Assembly: GCA_963969345.1 (NCBI GenBank)
Contig: OZ017770.1
Span: forward strand, 6,829,246 to 6,893,245
Direction: 5' to 3'
DNA length: 64,000 nucleotides
Source: Turbatrix aceti
Taxonomy: Eukaryota; Nematoda; Chromadorea; Rhabditida; Panagrolaimidae
Positions 47,944-59,195 of the stretch are shown here, one piece after another. The notes under the pieces are model-generated. The model did not search any database, was not told the origin of the DNA, and was given only the letters and a program-made list of their open reading frames with translations. The translations under genes and the position numbers were made by a program. Position 1 is the first letter of the stretch, and the number at the start of each line of letters is the position of its first letter.

Positions 47944-49708
47944 ATGACTACTGCAGGTGAGGCTGTTTACGACTTGCATTTTACAATCCGGTGAGCTATT
48001 CACATTATTTTGTTTTATAGACAGTTGAGTTTTTTTAGCAACCTACCGCATCGGACTGGAGAATGCGAGATTCGCCTCGGTACGAACGGTCCTTCCGACG
48101 ATGTCACCTTCAACGTCGAGGTCGGCAATACGGATCGTATCCCGATCGTTGCCGGTATAATGACGTTTCAAAAATCGCTTCGATACGTTTACCAATACGG
48201 GCGCAAACAAATGCTGGTTGTGAGCGCGTAAGTTTTGCATTACCTTTTTTTCTTGTGATAATACAAATTTTTGTGGCTTCTAGGTTTTATTATCCCCAGT
48301 TGTCCGACGTCGATCCAGAATGTGTGTATGCCAGTGAACTGGAGTTGTTCAGCAAAGTGCTGTGCAACGGAGGATACGGCGAACTGGATCTGACCGCGCT
48401 ACCTGCTCCCCTTCATGGCCGACCGGTCGTTGGCATCCAGGCTATCCAGGACGAGCAAACGCTCTCTTCCGTGACCCTGCAGCTGAAGGGTGCTCACCTC
48501 TGCCACGAGCTGCCCCTTAAAGCTCCCTACTTTGCGTTACAACTCATCACTGAGCATTCCCATCCTGACGTGCCCGTCATCCTATACCGGAGCGAGGCCA
48601 TCGAAAGCGATGCGCCCAACTGGCAGCCTTTCATGCTGCCTATCAAGTTTTTTCCCTCCAACAACAAGGACTACGTCGAGGTCGTGATCTACAACAAGGT
48701 CAACAACAAGGAAGACGTCGTTTACGGTAAATTTGGTTTGTCAATTTACCAGCTGCTAAGTCATGCGAACGGTCTGGATTTCAACCCGCGGAATCCTTCT
48801 CTGCACATTTCGATGCAGGCAGTCGTGCATGTTACGTGTTTGAATACAGCACAGAAGCCCGTTCCCCCGCTTGCAGTCGTCTTCTCACAAAGGTGTTTTT
48901 TCTTTGTATAGAATTGATTTAATTTAGTTTTTTTTCAGCTCTCCTCTCCATCTCTCGATCGCTGTGGATTTTACCACGCACAACGGCAACCAGCATGACG
49001 CTACTTCACTCCACTACATTCATCCGCATATCAGGAACGCTTATTACGAGCGACTCAGACGCATTTCCGAGCACCTGAGTTTTGTCAATGTCAAGAAAGT
49101 CGAGATGCTCGGCTTTGGCGCTGTGGCAACGGACAACCGAGGCTCGCAGACCCCGTCCCACTGTTTCGCGCTCAACGGGTCCCTGGATCAGCCTTACTGT
49201 CGATCGGATGACGTCGTAGAGCACTACTGGAAGTCGGCCGTGCACCTCATGTTCCACGCTCCAACCACCTACGCCAACGTCATCGCTCGAGTCCGACAGT
49301 TAGTCTATTTAAATTTTTTTCTGGCGCAAAATGTGTTTTTTTTTTTGCAGAAAAAGTATTGCGGCCAGCCGATCGCCGGAATTATCCAAACTGTACTTTG
49401 TGCTGATTATTTTGACGAACGGCAACGTCGTCAATAACAACATGTTTCGAGACTCGATGAACGAAGTCTGCAAGTGCTCTCGTCTTCCCATTTCGATCGT
49501 CTTTGTTCCGGTGTTTAACCCTGACAGGCCATTTGCCGCCAACGGGAGGTTTTTCAAGCTTGTGCAGCCAAATGCCAAGTCGGACAACGAAGAAGGCTTG
49601 GTTCGGGAGACAGCGTCCTTTGTGAGCGGTTCTCTCGACTCTCTGGCCGACGAGGTCTACAACGCCATTGCCAGGCAGATGATTCAGCGCCAGCTCTTCA
49701 AGCAATAA
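47944..49708 (+). CDS. divergent copine-family protein (C2-C2-VWA)
   Basis: Copines are cytosolic proteins with two C2 domains that bind membranes in a Ca2+-dependent way and a C-terminal VWA domain that binds partners. Five exons (47944-47990, 48039-48227, 48284-48892, 48939-49298, 49351-49708) give 520 aa in consistent phase. The second C2 shows VPVILYRSEAIESDAPNWQPF, a copine hallmark, but the Ca2+-binding Asp cluster (human DYDSDG) is replaced by YNKVNNKED. The VWA starts VDFTTHNGN at about 291, where typical copines have DFTxSNG, and the later TDG reads TNG (about 424-426). The metal sites therefore look degraded. FALNGSLDQPYC and YGPTN-like (HAPTTYANVI) segments confirm the family. A GTGAG inside exon 1 could act as an alternative donor. 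Confidence 0.82.
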
Positions 49709-49945
49709 GGGAGCGATGATACATATGTCGGTTATTTCTTGTAATTTGCATACCTGACCAAAGTGATAAACTTATACCGGGCGTTGTTGTTTTTTTTTGT
49801 TTATGCAAGTTGGGGACATCATTTTGCATAGGCGTGTATTATTTTGACGACAACAAGCTCGGCGGGTGTCCAGCTGAGAAAATTGGACTGTTACTATAAA
49901 ATTTGGCGTACATCATAAATCCATACGAATTCCCACTTATTCGTC

Positions 49946-51535
49946 ATGTTGCATGTTGCTGTGTTGACAATTTTTGTGCAAATTGTTCTAATCAATGCTT
50001 CACGCAACGATACGAGTTTACGAACGCTCAAAAACTTTGCAAAACTGACGCAGTCGTCTTCGCTTTCGCTGTTCAATCTTGAAAATAGCCTGCGCGAACC
50101 ACCCAAGTACGGTGGCTATACCGTGATAAATTCATCCTCTCCGGAAATTGCTTCTCTCTGCGCGACAGATACCGAGATTCTTCGAAGGCTCTTGAACAAC
50201 GGCTACAGCAAGCATCGCGTTCCCCAGGACGGTGTGGTCATCGATGTCGAGTTCTGGATTCAGGAAATTAGCGCTATTTCGGAGCTTCACAATGATTTTG
50301 AGGTAATTTTTGTTTTTTAAGCTCTCGAATTCGGCATTCCTTTTCAGATGGATATTTACGTCAATGAATTATGGTACGATCATTCGCTGAGCTTTTCTAA
50401 AATGAAATCGTGCAAGGACAATATCACGCTGGATCACGTCAGTCTCCAGAAAGTTTGGATGCCTAACAATTGTTTTATCACCACCAAACAAGCTGAAATC
50501 CACGACTCCCCTTTCAAGTAGGCTTTTGTTTAACAATTTTTTTTGTTTAACATTCTAATTCTGCAGAAATGTATTCTTTACACTATTTAAAAACGGTACT
50601 GTTTGGGTGAACTACCGTGTAAAAGTGCGGGGACCCTGCCAAATGGATTTGAGTCAATTTCCGATGGATGTTCAAAATTGTAGTCTTATTTATCTCAGTT
50701 TTAATTACAATAATGAAGCTGTTAGACTTCATTGGAATTCCAAAAACGAGAATCCAGTTTATGCTCTTGGTAAAATTATGCTACCTGATTACGAGTTGAT
50801 AAAAATTATTCCGCAACAAGGAAAAATTAATTATCCGGCAGGATATTGGGATACCTTGTTGGTCACTTTTACCTTCAAACGCCGATATGCTTGGTACTTC
50901 CTGCACGCCTTCTTGCCAACGTATTTGACTATTTTTAGTAGGTGTATTGTGCTGTTTTCTATGATTGATATCTTGTTTTTCAGTATCCTGGATCGCATTT
51001 TCTCTAAGTCCGCGTGCGATTCCGGCGAGGACACTTTTAGGCATCAATGCCATTCTAGCTCAAATTTTGCAATTTGGATCGCTGCGATCTATGCTACCCC
51101 GAGTGTCGTATATGAAAGCGATTGGTTTGAATATTGTTTTTTCTTTCCACAAAAAAAGTGTTTTTTAGATGTGTGGATTCTCGTATCCATGTTTTTTGTG
51201 TTTGCCAGCCTCGTCGAACTCGCTATCATATCTTATTACGCCAAATGCAGCGATGAAACCAAGAAAGATATTTTGACTCACGATGACTTTAGTGATCATC
51301 CCATGATACACAAAACATCTATGATCGAATACATCCACCCAATCGCTAATCCCAATACCCAAATCATTGCCACGAATTTGACTCATTTTACAAAAATGCA
51401 GAGAATTGATTTTTATGCAAAGATATTTTTTCCAGCTTTCTACAGCCTTTTTAACGTATGTCATTTTCAGTATTTGAAGCAATTAATAATTTTTACAAAC
51501 TGCAGATATTCTTCTGGTCGTATTACACGCTGTAG
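49946..51535 (+). CDS. Cys-loop ligand-gated ion channel subunit, anion-type pore
   Basis: Six exons (49946-50302, 50348-50517, 50567-50937, 50984-51124, 51169-51455, 51506-51535) give 451 aa in consistent phase. It has a signal peptide (about 1-19), a long extracellular domain with the 13-residue Cys loop (C200...C214, with the FPMD core), four transmembrane segments and a short M3-M4 loop. PAR at the M2 entrance (about 313-315) is the signature of anion-selective members. Loop C lacks the extra Cys pair seen in glycine and glutamate-gated chloride channels. M2 reads ARTLLGINAILAQ, differing from the usual T/S-rich lining but keeping Leu at 9'. Ligand unknown. It belongs with nematode LGC/GABA-type chloride channels in a broad sense. 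Confidence 0.88.
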
Positions 51536-51764
51536 CGAATCAATCTCACTTTGCATAAAAAAATTACGGGTCAAACATTAAATTGACGCCTTCTTCCTTC
51601 GTGACAGCTTTGAACAATCGTAACCAACGGGTCTGAAATGCTTTAAACTTCTCTTTTGTTTTTTTTGCCAAAATAAACTGCTGTCATGACGACTTAAAAG
51701 CGACGAAACAGGAAAACAATCGTGAACAAGTCAGCTTGCCCGGTAGTGTTTAGTTGCTGCAACC

Positions 51765-52479
51765 ATGTCCGACCGAATTTGCTGCTTCAACGTAATCACA
51801 GCCGCCGGAATAGTAACCAGCTTCCAAATGGTCATTATGGTAATGGCGCTATCCAGCACCGGACTCGTGTTGGATCGCTATAGATTCTGGCGACAGGAAG
51901 AAGTCGATCTCAGTGTTTCTAGCAATTCAAATGGCACTGTAAAGACTTCTCCAACAATTTGGTCTGTCGCATGGGTGGAATTGGCCATGGCCTGGTATGT
52001 GGGATTCGGAGCCTTCTGGTTGTTTTCGCTCTTGGCGGCGTGTCTGTCGTTCAAGTACAGCAGGCCTCTGTTTGTCGTTCCTAATTTTGTAGCTCTGGTC
52101 GTTGGCATATTTATGAACGCCTTTGGTTTCGGTAAGTAAATACAATCACGGTGAAAAAATGATAAATAAAAATTCAGCTGTGATTCTGGGTCGTATTTTG
52201 GACGTCAGCAAGGGATATCGGACAAAGCAGTACGACGAAGCCATCTTGGTCTATGTCATGGCATTCCTGCTTTTCGTATTTCTAATTAATTTTGTTTTTC
52301 TATTTTGTATGGCGCGTTACCACCAATACCTTAGCGCGCGATATGAAGCTCAGAATCCGAAGGTAAACAACTCTTTACCATCTTATTAAATTTTTCACAG
52401 TTCGGAATTTCAGTCCAAACGATCCCGTCATTATCCACAGCATGAGACGGACAACCAATACCCCGCAGAAGATTACTGA
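51765..52479 (+). CDS. four-transmembrane protein, unassigned
   Basis: Three exons (51765-52131, 52178-52362, 52414-52479) give 205 aa. Hydrophobic segments lie at about 11-34, 78-100, 106-128 and 145-170; an N-glycosylation-type NGT sits in the first loop and the C-terminal tail is short, charged and cytosolic if the N terminus is inside. The topology suggests a tetraspan protein, but it lacks the CCG motif and large loop of tetraspanins and the W-GLW-C signature of claudins. I do not recognise the family. A second acceptor at 52400 would give a different C-terminal tail. Confidence 0.65.
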
Positions 52480-52567
52480 TAAACACAAGAGTTGTTTTTA
52501 TCGAAAACAACAAGTCACGTCAACAATATTTGGGTTATAACTTGACAAATACAGAGCAATTTTGATA

Positions 52568-55180
52568 TCACAGTGCGTTGTACCCTTGAAGTGCGCCCAA
52601 AATGCGCTCCAGTGTTTTCAGATTTGTTGTCTTGGCTGCTCGCTTTTGCATCAAGACCATAAAATCCTTGAAACGATCGAGTTGTTCGATGAGAGGGGTC
52701 AGCGTATTGCCCGGAATCATTTTTTTTACGCTCAGGGCGCGTTCCTGAAAAAAAAAGCAACATATAAGAAAACAACGTTGGCAGAAATAAAAACCAACCG
52801 AATCGCGTTGTACCAGACATCCGACCAGAAGTCCGTAGTACGAAGCCAAAACGCTGCCTTCCATGTGGCTATCTGCCTTGGACATGACAGTTTGAATGGC
52901 ATTGACGACATTGTCCTCCGATCCCGCTGCTTTGTTGTCTGGCATGGCGCCGCTGTTGGAATCCTCATCGAGCATGAATTCCTCCGGCATCTCGAGCTCC
53001 TTGTCCAGTTCCTCGTCGATCGTCCGGGCTGCCTGTTCGTGATAGATGAACAGCTAAAATAAAAAAAAATAAAAAAACAATCCAGGATCAAAAAAACCAA
53101 CTTCGACAAAAGCGTTCAACGCAGGCTGGGAAGTCGTAGTCTTGTTGTTCTCGTCAAAGACCTCGGTAGTCATGTTGAGGATCTGTTTGCGAATGGCAAT
53201 GGCTTTCTCTGCGAGGTTGAACAGCAGAGCGCAGGACATGAGGATCAGGTCGAATCGAATGTCCTTCGAAGCGTACTTGGGAGCAATTTCGGTGACGGTA
53301 TGTACGCAGGTCGGCAAAAAATTCTGAATGTTGCCGAGCTTGATGCAACACAATTCTGAAATCATTAATAGTCAACAATCTCGTTTTTTTCAAAAACAAA
53401 AAAACCAACCGTTTTCATGAGTTAAATTCATTAAAACGCGATCGACGGAACAAAGCGCTCCGAGTGCAACAGATTTGGCATTTGTGTCTCCTTGGATGGC
53501 AAATTTTTGAAAAATTTGAATCAGGCTGAAAACAAACGTTAAAGAAAGGAAACGGCAATTGAACATACTTGCAGCACGAATGAAGCAAAATGCAGTCACC
53601 GCAGGTAACGAGGAAGGACTGATTCTGAGTACTCAGAAGTGCACACTGAAAAAAAAACAAATAATAAAAGCAATCGAAATAAGCGAACACACGTGTTCCA
53701 GAATCTTGAGGCAACGGTTCAATTCCTTAATTGCATCAGTCGAAACGGTGCTATTGGCAGTAAATTTGGCAAGCTTCTTGGCGAGTTTGTCGACACGTGC
53801 AACCACGACCTGGAGACATCCGCTGTTCATAAGCTGCGATTGAAAAGACGGGTGCTGCTTGCGGTTAAGAATAAATGCAAGGGATTCCAATGCCAAAAAT
53901 GAAATGTTGAAGGTCTCGCGCGTCATTCCGTGGTTGACAGCTTTGGAACCGAGCTCTGTCATCGTCGACGACCAATCGTTGAGGACCTGGTAGAGAACGT
54001 CGAGTGCTTCGTTCAACCCGGGATTATTGGATTCGGGTTTGAAAGCGATGAGAGTGTGCAGGACAGTCGCAAAGGATTCGTCAGGCGTAAAACTGTTTCG
54101 GTCACGAGCCATGAAGTAGACAAAAACCGTGGTTGCAGCACAGATTCGCTTCGAATTCAGGTGTTTTTGGATTACGTTCAGGACACGGAAGAAAGCCGTT
54201 TTCTCTCGCAGAAAGCTTCTGAATTCGTGTTTCACTGATTTCTTGACGATTGAAAGCAGACTGAAATAATTTGAAAATTATTAAACATCAAATAATTATA
54301 TTTCTACGAACCTCAGATAAACAATGTTCTCATTAGCCTCTGAGCTCGTCATCGTTGACATAAAATAGTCAAAATCCTGCCGGAAATCCTCGGCTTCTCC
54401 CTTGAGCAAAACTTTCTTCGTGGCGGCGACGTTGCCAAACGACTGATGCCTAGCGAATGAAACCGACTTCATGGTGGACTTGGTAGCTAAATCAGGAGCG
54501 GACGGTTGACGGCAAAACGAAGCCTAAAAATGAGAATTATGAGAAAAGCCAACGACGATAATTTGCGCGCGAAAACAAAAAGAAAAACCCACTGTTGCTC
54601 GCGATGAGGACGGCGCACAAGATGTTGCGCCAGCCTGCGCCGTACTAGTTCCCTTTAGCTCCGGATCATCGCCATCACGCCAGGTATGCTTGTACTGTGC
54701 TACGCCACTTTTGGCAGAACTGAACATGGATCGGCCTGTAATAAAAATGGTGAGCAGGAAGACACAGGCACGGCAGACAAACCCTTATGACGACTGATTG
54801 AAAACTCAAATTTTGATCTCTTGACGCCGGGTTCGCTTTTCACCGGCGTGGAAGGACTGGGTCGCTTTTGGCTTTTGTTGGAGGGGTGATCAGTATCCAT
54901 ACTTTCCAATAACTCTTTTTTGCCGGAATTGGCAGAAGACGACGACTCTTCGCCATCGGATTCGCTGTCAGACTATAAAAAATATTTTAAAAAGGCATAA
55001 AATTGCATAAAAAATTACCTGTTCGAGTCCTGGGCTAGCACAAATCTTTTTTGGCGAGTGAATCTTGGTAGGTGTTTTTCTCGGAGACAATAACGGTGCC
55101 TTAAACGCCGAGTCCGACGAGCTGGAAGGTGGAGGCAGTTGTCCAGGAGACACCTTTGGCACTTCGCGCTGTGATGGCAT
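52568..55180 (-). CDS. WAPL: WAPL cohesin release factor
   Basis: WAPL with PDS5 opens cohesin rings and removes cohesin from chromatin. Ten exons (55180-55019, 54972-54783, 54735-54593, 54523-54312, 54260-53693, 53645-53569, 53525-53410, 53355-53102, 53053-52799, 52744-52568) give 717 aa in consistent phase. The N-terminal 150 residues are disordered, Ser/Pro-rich and charged. YKHTWRDGDDPE begins the conserved part. The helical-repeat WAPL domain spans about 210-710 and includes FVYFMARDRNSFTPDESFATVL (human SLLFILSRDKLNMDLDRA), LMNLTHENG and the terminal DSHMEGSVLASYYGLLVGCL block. The human protein has a longer N terminus with FGF motifs; I did not find a clear FGF here. An acceptor-like site lies 8 bases before the ATG. 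Confidence 0.9.
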
Positions 55181-55814
55181 TTGTGCTACTGAAATAACCA
55201 AAGTACAAGACTACAAATATAACGCCAGTAAATTTCTTGAAAAAAAAACAGTGACCAACAAATGTTGCAGCACGAAAAAAAAAATATTGATCGCCAAACA
55301 CACCCGCGGCCGCAACAGCGGAGACAAACGCAGCCTCGTTTTACTTGTGCTAGTGGGAACATTTTTTTTTCATAGCTAGTTATCCCTAAAAATACCTTCA
55401 ACTATTTTGGTTATTTTGTTTTATCTAAACCATCGTCTAAATATTATTGGTTTCTTAGTTTTGAGGCGGTGTAAAAATTTGAGCTAATGCGTGTCTAAAA
55501 AAAAGCTGCTTTATGAAACCTGACTGGTGCGCTCGCGGCTGTAGAAAAACACGTGAATTATATGTAGCATACATCTCGTTTACCCGAGTGTTTTAAAATA
55601 CAATTAATAAGAGTGCAATCGTGCGTAAAGCTGAAGAACTTTTACCTGATGTGTTAAATTTCGATAATTTTTTTTATTATAACATAAAAACTCAATTCAG
55701 GTGAATTGAACTACCTTTTGAGGGAGATAATTCAAGAGAACAAACTTGTATAACCATCAGTTGACCACAATCAGGCACTCTTTTATTCAGATTTTCATTT
55801 TAAAAGGCATCACA
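55181..55814. other. intergenic stretch
   Basis: Upstream of WAPL and downstream of GPD, both on the minus strand. No supported gene; AT-rich with short homopolymers. The gene pair is same-strand but about 630 bases apart, too far for a typical operon. Confidence 0.4.
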
Positions 55815-56989
55815 CTACTTGGTCATACACGCATGTTCAGGGTGGTGCCGAATGAGAGATATCAATTCAGTGGGAGGAACTTGTTGGGTACAAATCAAGT
55901 GAACGGCACAAAAGAGAGGGTATCGCTCGGCAATGTTGTACTTGTGCAATATTTTGTACACCTGTGCAGCCGTAACAGGGCCCTGGGCACTCTGACCGTT
56001 CAGCATTTCGTCTTCAAGCTGCTTGAGTGTCTTGTTGGCATGGACAAAAGCTTCGCATATGCGATGGTTGCGACCGCCAAAGTACCAAGTTGTGATGACA
56101 TCGGCAAGACTGCAGCTCTCGAAAAAGGTCGAAATCTTTGTCTCCGGATAAAAGTGTCTCACAAACTGCAAAGATATCAATCAAAAAATGTAAGTCGAGT
56201 ATAAAATCCAAACACAACTTACGGAGACCATTTCCATAAATCCAAGCCTCACAATAGCGGCTTTTGTGTTGTCTCCGAGTGCCTGACCTTCAGCAAAGCC
56301 AGCAGCACATGCGATAATGTTTCTCAGGGCTCCGCAAAGTTCAACAGCTTCACAGTCATCCACAACCCGGATGCTGAGGTTTTCAGTGTTAAACAGCTTT
56401 TGAAAAAGACGACCGTGATTACGCGACCCCAAAGTAGCCTCGCAAAACTTGTCTTCTGCAACTTCGGATGCTGTGCTGGCGCCCATGAGCACAGACATCT
56501 CAATATCGAGAACTTCCTTGATTTCGTCTGTTGCCAATTTGACTCCCTTGGCCGGAACTTCAGTAAGACCCTTTACCAACGAAATTCCGATCGCAGAAGG
56601 CTTGATATTGCCCTTAAGCATCGTAGCGACTTTGGTAACAAAAACTGAAGGAATGACAAAAACAAGGATATCCGCATCCCGGCACATTTCCACTAAATCT
56701 GTTTCCGCCACCTACAAACACACGATATACGCGAAACCGAGCGATAAATACATACCACGTTGGCCGGAATTTTCATACCAGGTAAATACTTTAAATTTTC
56801 ATGCTCAGTGTTGATGATTTCACTGAGTTTACGGCCATCGACAATTTCTTCAAGCACCCACATCTTGACATTCGGATCGAATACGTTGAGGTGAACTTGG
56901 GTATTCGAGCCAATGATTTTTGCCACGACAGTGGCCCAATTACCACAGCCAATGATTGCAATCTTTTTTGGAGTCGTAGTACCTGACAT
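55815..56989 (-). CDS. GPD1: glycerol-3-phosphate dehydrogenase (NAD+), cytosolic type, with altered active site
   Basis: The family reduces dihydroxyacetone phosphate to glycerol-3-phosphate with NADH. Three exons (56989-56756, 56711-56223, 56165-55815) give 357 aa, close to the human 349. The N-terminal Rossmann motif reads GCGNWA, with Ala in place of the third Gly. LVKGL (Lys 120 in human) is kept. The general-acid Lys of GALKN (human 204) is Arg here (GALRN, residue 208, codon 56322-56324). The GGRN substrate motif is kept but preceded by an extra residue (TTWYFGGRN versus TTCYGGRN). The C-terminal NHPEH signature is present as HHPEH. The ATG directly follows a splice acceptor. The family call is sure; activity is uncertain. 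Confidence 0.9.
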
Positions 56990-57937
56990 CTGTAAAAATC
57001 AGTCAAAAAAATGTAAAAACTAAAGTACCAGCTAGTGTAAGCACGTGACTATCTTGCTTATGAATTGCCCAAAAGCGGCACCAACTCAGTCGACTTAGGA
57101 CTAAATGCCAAGTATGCAAAACAGACAAAAAATGCTTGTTAGCGCAAAAGCATGCTAAAAAATAAGCTTCAGGAAGCAATACAACGCTAAGTAAGAGGAA
57201 CGTTTAGCGATCAACGAACTGATTTATCAGTCGATAGCAGCAACAATGAATATTTGCTTACCTGTGTGGCAAGACAACGAGTCAGCTGTCGTCAAAACGC
57301 GTAACATTCATCTTATGTATGAAGCTTTTTTTCTGGAAAACAGAACAACCCTCGTTATAACTTAAATTCGTAGAAGTTACACCATTTCAATGTCCGTATT
57401 GGTATTTTTTCAGAGGTATCGAAAAAATACTATTAGTAGGCCGACTTTTTATTCCCTTTTTTTATGAAAGCATTCTTTGTTCACAAGTTTTTACTTGCGC
57501 TGAGAAACATTCGCTGTTTTATCCACTTTGCACTTGTAAAACTCGACCCGTTTTTTGTGTAAGCAATTGCCAATAAGAATGTGACGTGAAACCCCGACAT
57601 AAAAAAACATACGCCGGCTCAAACCCTTGGCAAAGCGAGCAAAACCGAATGCTGCTTTTGGGTTGACATGTTACGACAACATAATCAGCTGTTATCCCTC
57701 CCACCCCCCCCCCCAATTACAGGTTCCATACCATTTGGGTATTTAATAACGTCATCATATCACAAGGTATACAGAAAAAACGATAACAGGGCTATCCATA
57801 GTATATAATAAGGCAAAAACATTGATGTTAATACAAAAAGAAATTTACGGCTGCTCATCTATCTAATAAAAAAATCATCTATTTGAGATCCAATATTTTC
57901 ATTTACATCCCGCGTAAAAAGTAACGATACCCAGAGC
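56990..57937. other. intergenic stretch, upstream of GPD
   Basis: No supported gene. A C-run (about nine C) lies near 57705-57714. The 5' exon or leader-acceptor region of GPD must lie in its left part. Confidence 0.4.
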
Positions 57938-59195
57938 CTAGAAAAGGGGCACATGATAGTGATCGTAACCATCGTTGTTCACGGTTTCCAAAACAAGGAC
58001 ATCAGGATCTCCCGCGAGCCCTGAAAAATAAACATAATAATTTTGCTCTCACAAATCTAATAAAAACTTACAGGGATGATCAAGAGGTTCACGATTGGAA
58101 TACTGACGTTCGTCGGCGGATTCATCGCCGAGAACTCCTTCTCTGAGAATGCGATCAATCGTGGTATCATTTTCATTTTCCTCAACGGTCTCGTTGAGAA
58201 CGCTCTGCTGCGTGCCATCGACGACGACATCCTGATTCTCTGGTGCACGATCGACTTCATTGAGGACAGCATCGAGGGAAGACTCGTTTTCGTGTAAGAC
58301 AATCGAGAGATCCGTCGAGTTGAGGACGTTCTGCTGCGTGCCATCGACGACGACATCCTGATTCTCTGGTGCACGATCGACTTCATTGAGGACAGCATCG
58401 AGGGAAGACTCGTTTTCGGGTACGACAATCGAGAGATCCGTCGAGTTGAGGACGTTCTGCTGCGTGCCATCGACGACGACATCCTGATTCTCTGGTGCAC
58501 GATCGACTTCATTGAGGACAGCATCGAGGGAAGACTCGTTTTTGGGTAAGACAATCGAGAGATCCATCGAGTTGAGGACATTGTCCTGCTGCTCGTCGAG
58601 GGTGGAATCGGCAATCGTAATCGTCGATTCGTTGAGGGTGGAATCTTCAGTCTTGAGGGTATGCACAGGCTTATTCTCGTTGCCTTTGAGTTTAAAACCA
58701 TTAACTCTGATATTAATCTCGGAAATAGTACAATTCTGGATTACGATTGGCTTTGATCGAATCATAGGTGGAGGAGTTGGATACATCATACGTGGAGGAG
58801 TTGGATAAACCTTAGGTGGAGGAGTTGGATACATCATACGTGGATGAGTTGGATAAATCATAGGTGGATGAGTTGGATACGGAAGAGTGGAATTGATTCG
58901 GCGCGGTGCAGAACATGGGCGACTTTTCATGATACGACCTCTCTGCTTGTGACGGCCAATGCCATTAGCCTTTTTGTACGGATTGAGTACGTCCGGCGTT
59001 ATGTCCTTAGCGGAAACCCAGGAGTTGTGGGACGAATCAAATCCCTCCCATTTGACTTCGTAGCTAACATGTCCCTAAAAAACAATCAAACGTAAATCAA
59101 TCAAGTTCGCGCAGACAACTTACATTCGTTTCTTTGTGCCTGACGATGCAGTCAATTGACCAGAACTCCGCGAGTTGTGAACGGCGTGGCGCCAT
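57938..59195 (-). CDS. chromodomain protein with Pro-rich and 42-residue tandem repeats
   Basis: Three exons (59195-59124, 59074-58072, 58020-57938) give 385 aa in consistent phase. A single chromodomain (about 10-57) is split by the first intron: FWSIDCIVRHKETN then YEVKWEGFDSSHNSWVSAKDI, with the aromatic residues expected of a methyl-lysine cage (F/W, W, and the later W) in place. A Pro-rich block (about 88-130) repeats YPTPP.MM about five times. Three near-identical 42-residue acidic repeats follow (about 200-330). A short C-terminal exon ends in HYHVPLF. Chromodomains bind methylated histone tails; the rest matches nothing I know. Orthology cannot be assigned. It stands 160 bases from an inverted-repeat element. 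Confidence 0.7.
58196..58573. repeat. three 126-bp tandem repeats inside the chromodomain gene
   Basis: Three in-frame copies of 126 bases at about 58196-58321, 58322-58447 and 58448-58573, differing by only a few bases. They encode 42-residue acidic units (NVLNSTDLSIV..ENESSLDAVLNEVDRA.., in protein order). The near identity points to recent amplification or gene conversion. Confidence 0.85.
58757..58890. repeat. Pro-rich minisatellite in the chromodomain gene
   Basis: About six degenerate copies of a roughly 24-base unit encoding YPTPP.MM/YPTHP.MI on the minus strand. Like the 126-bp repeats it is in frame. Confidence 0.7.
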
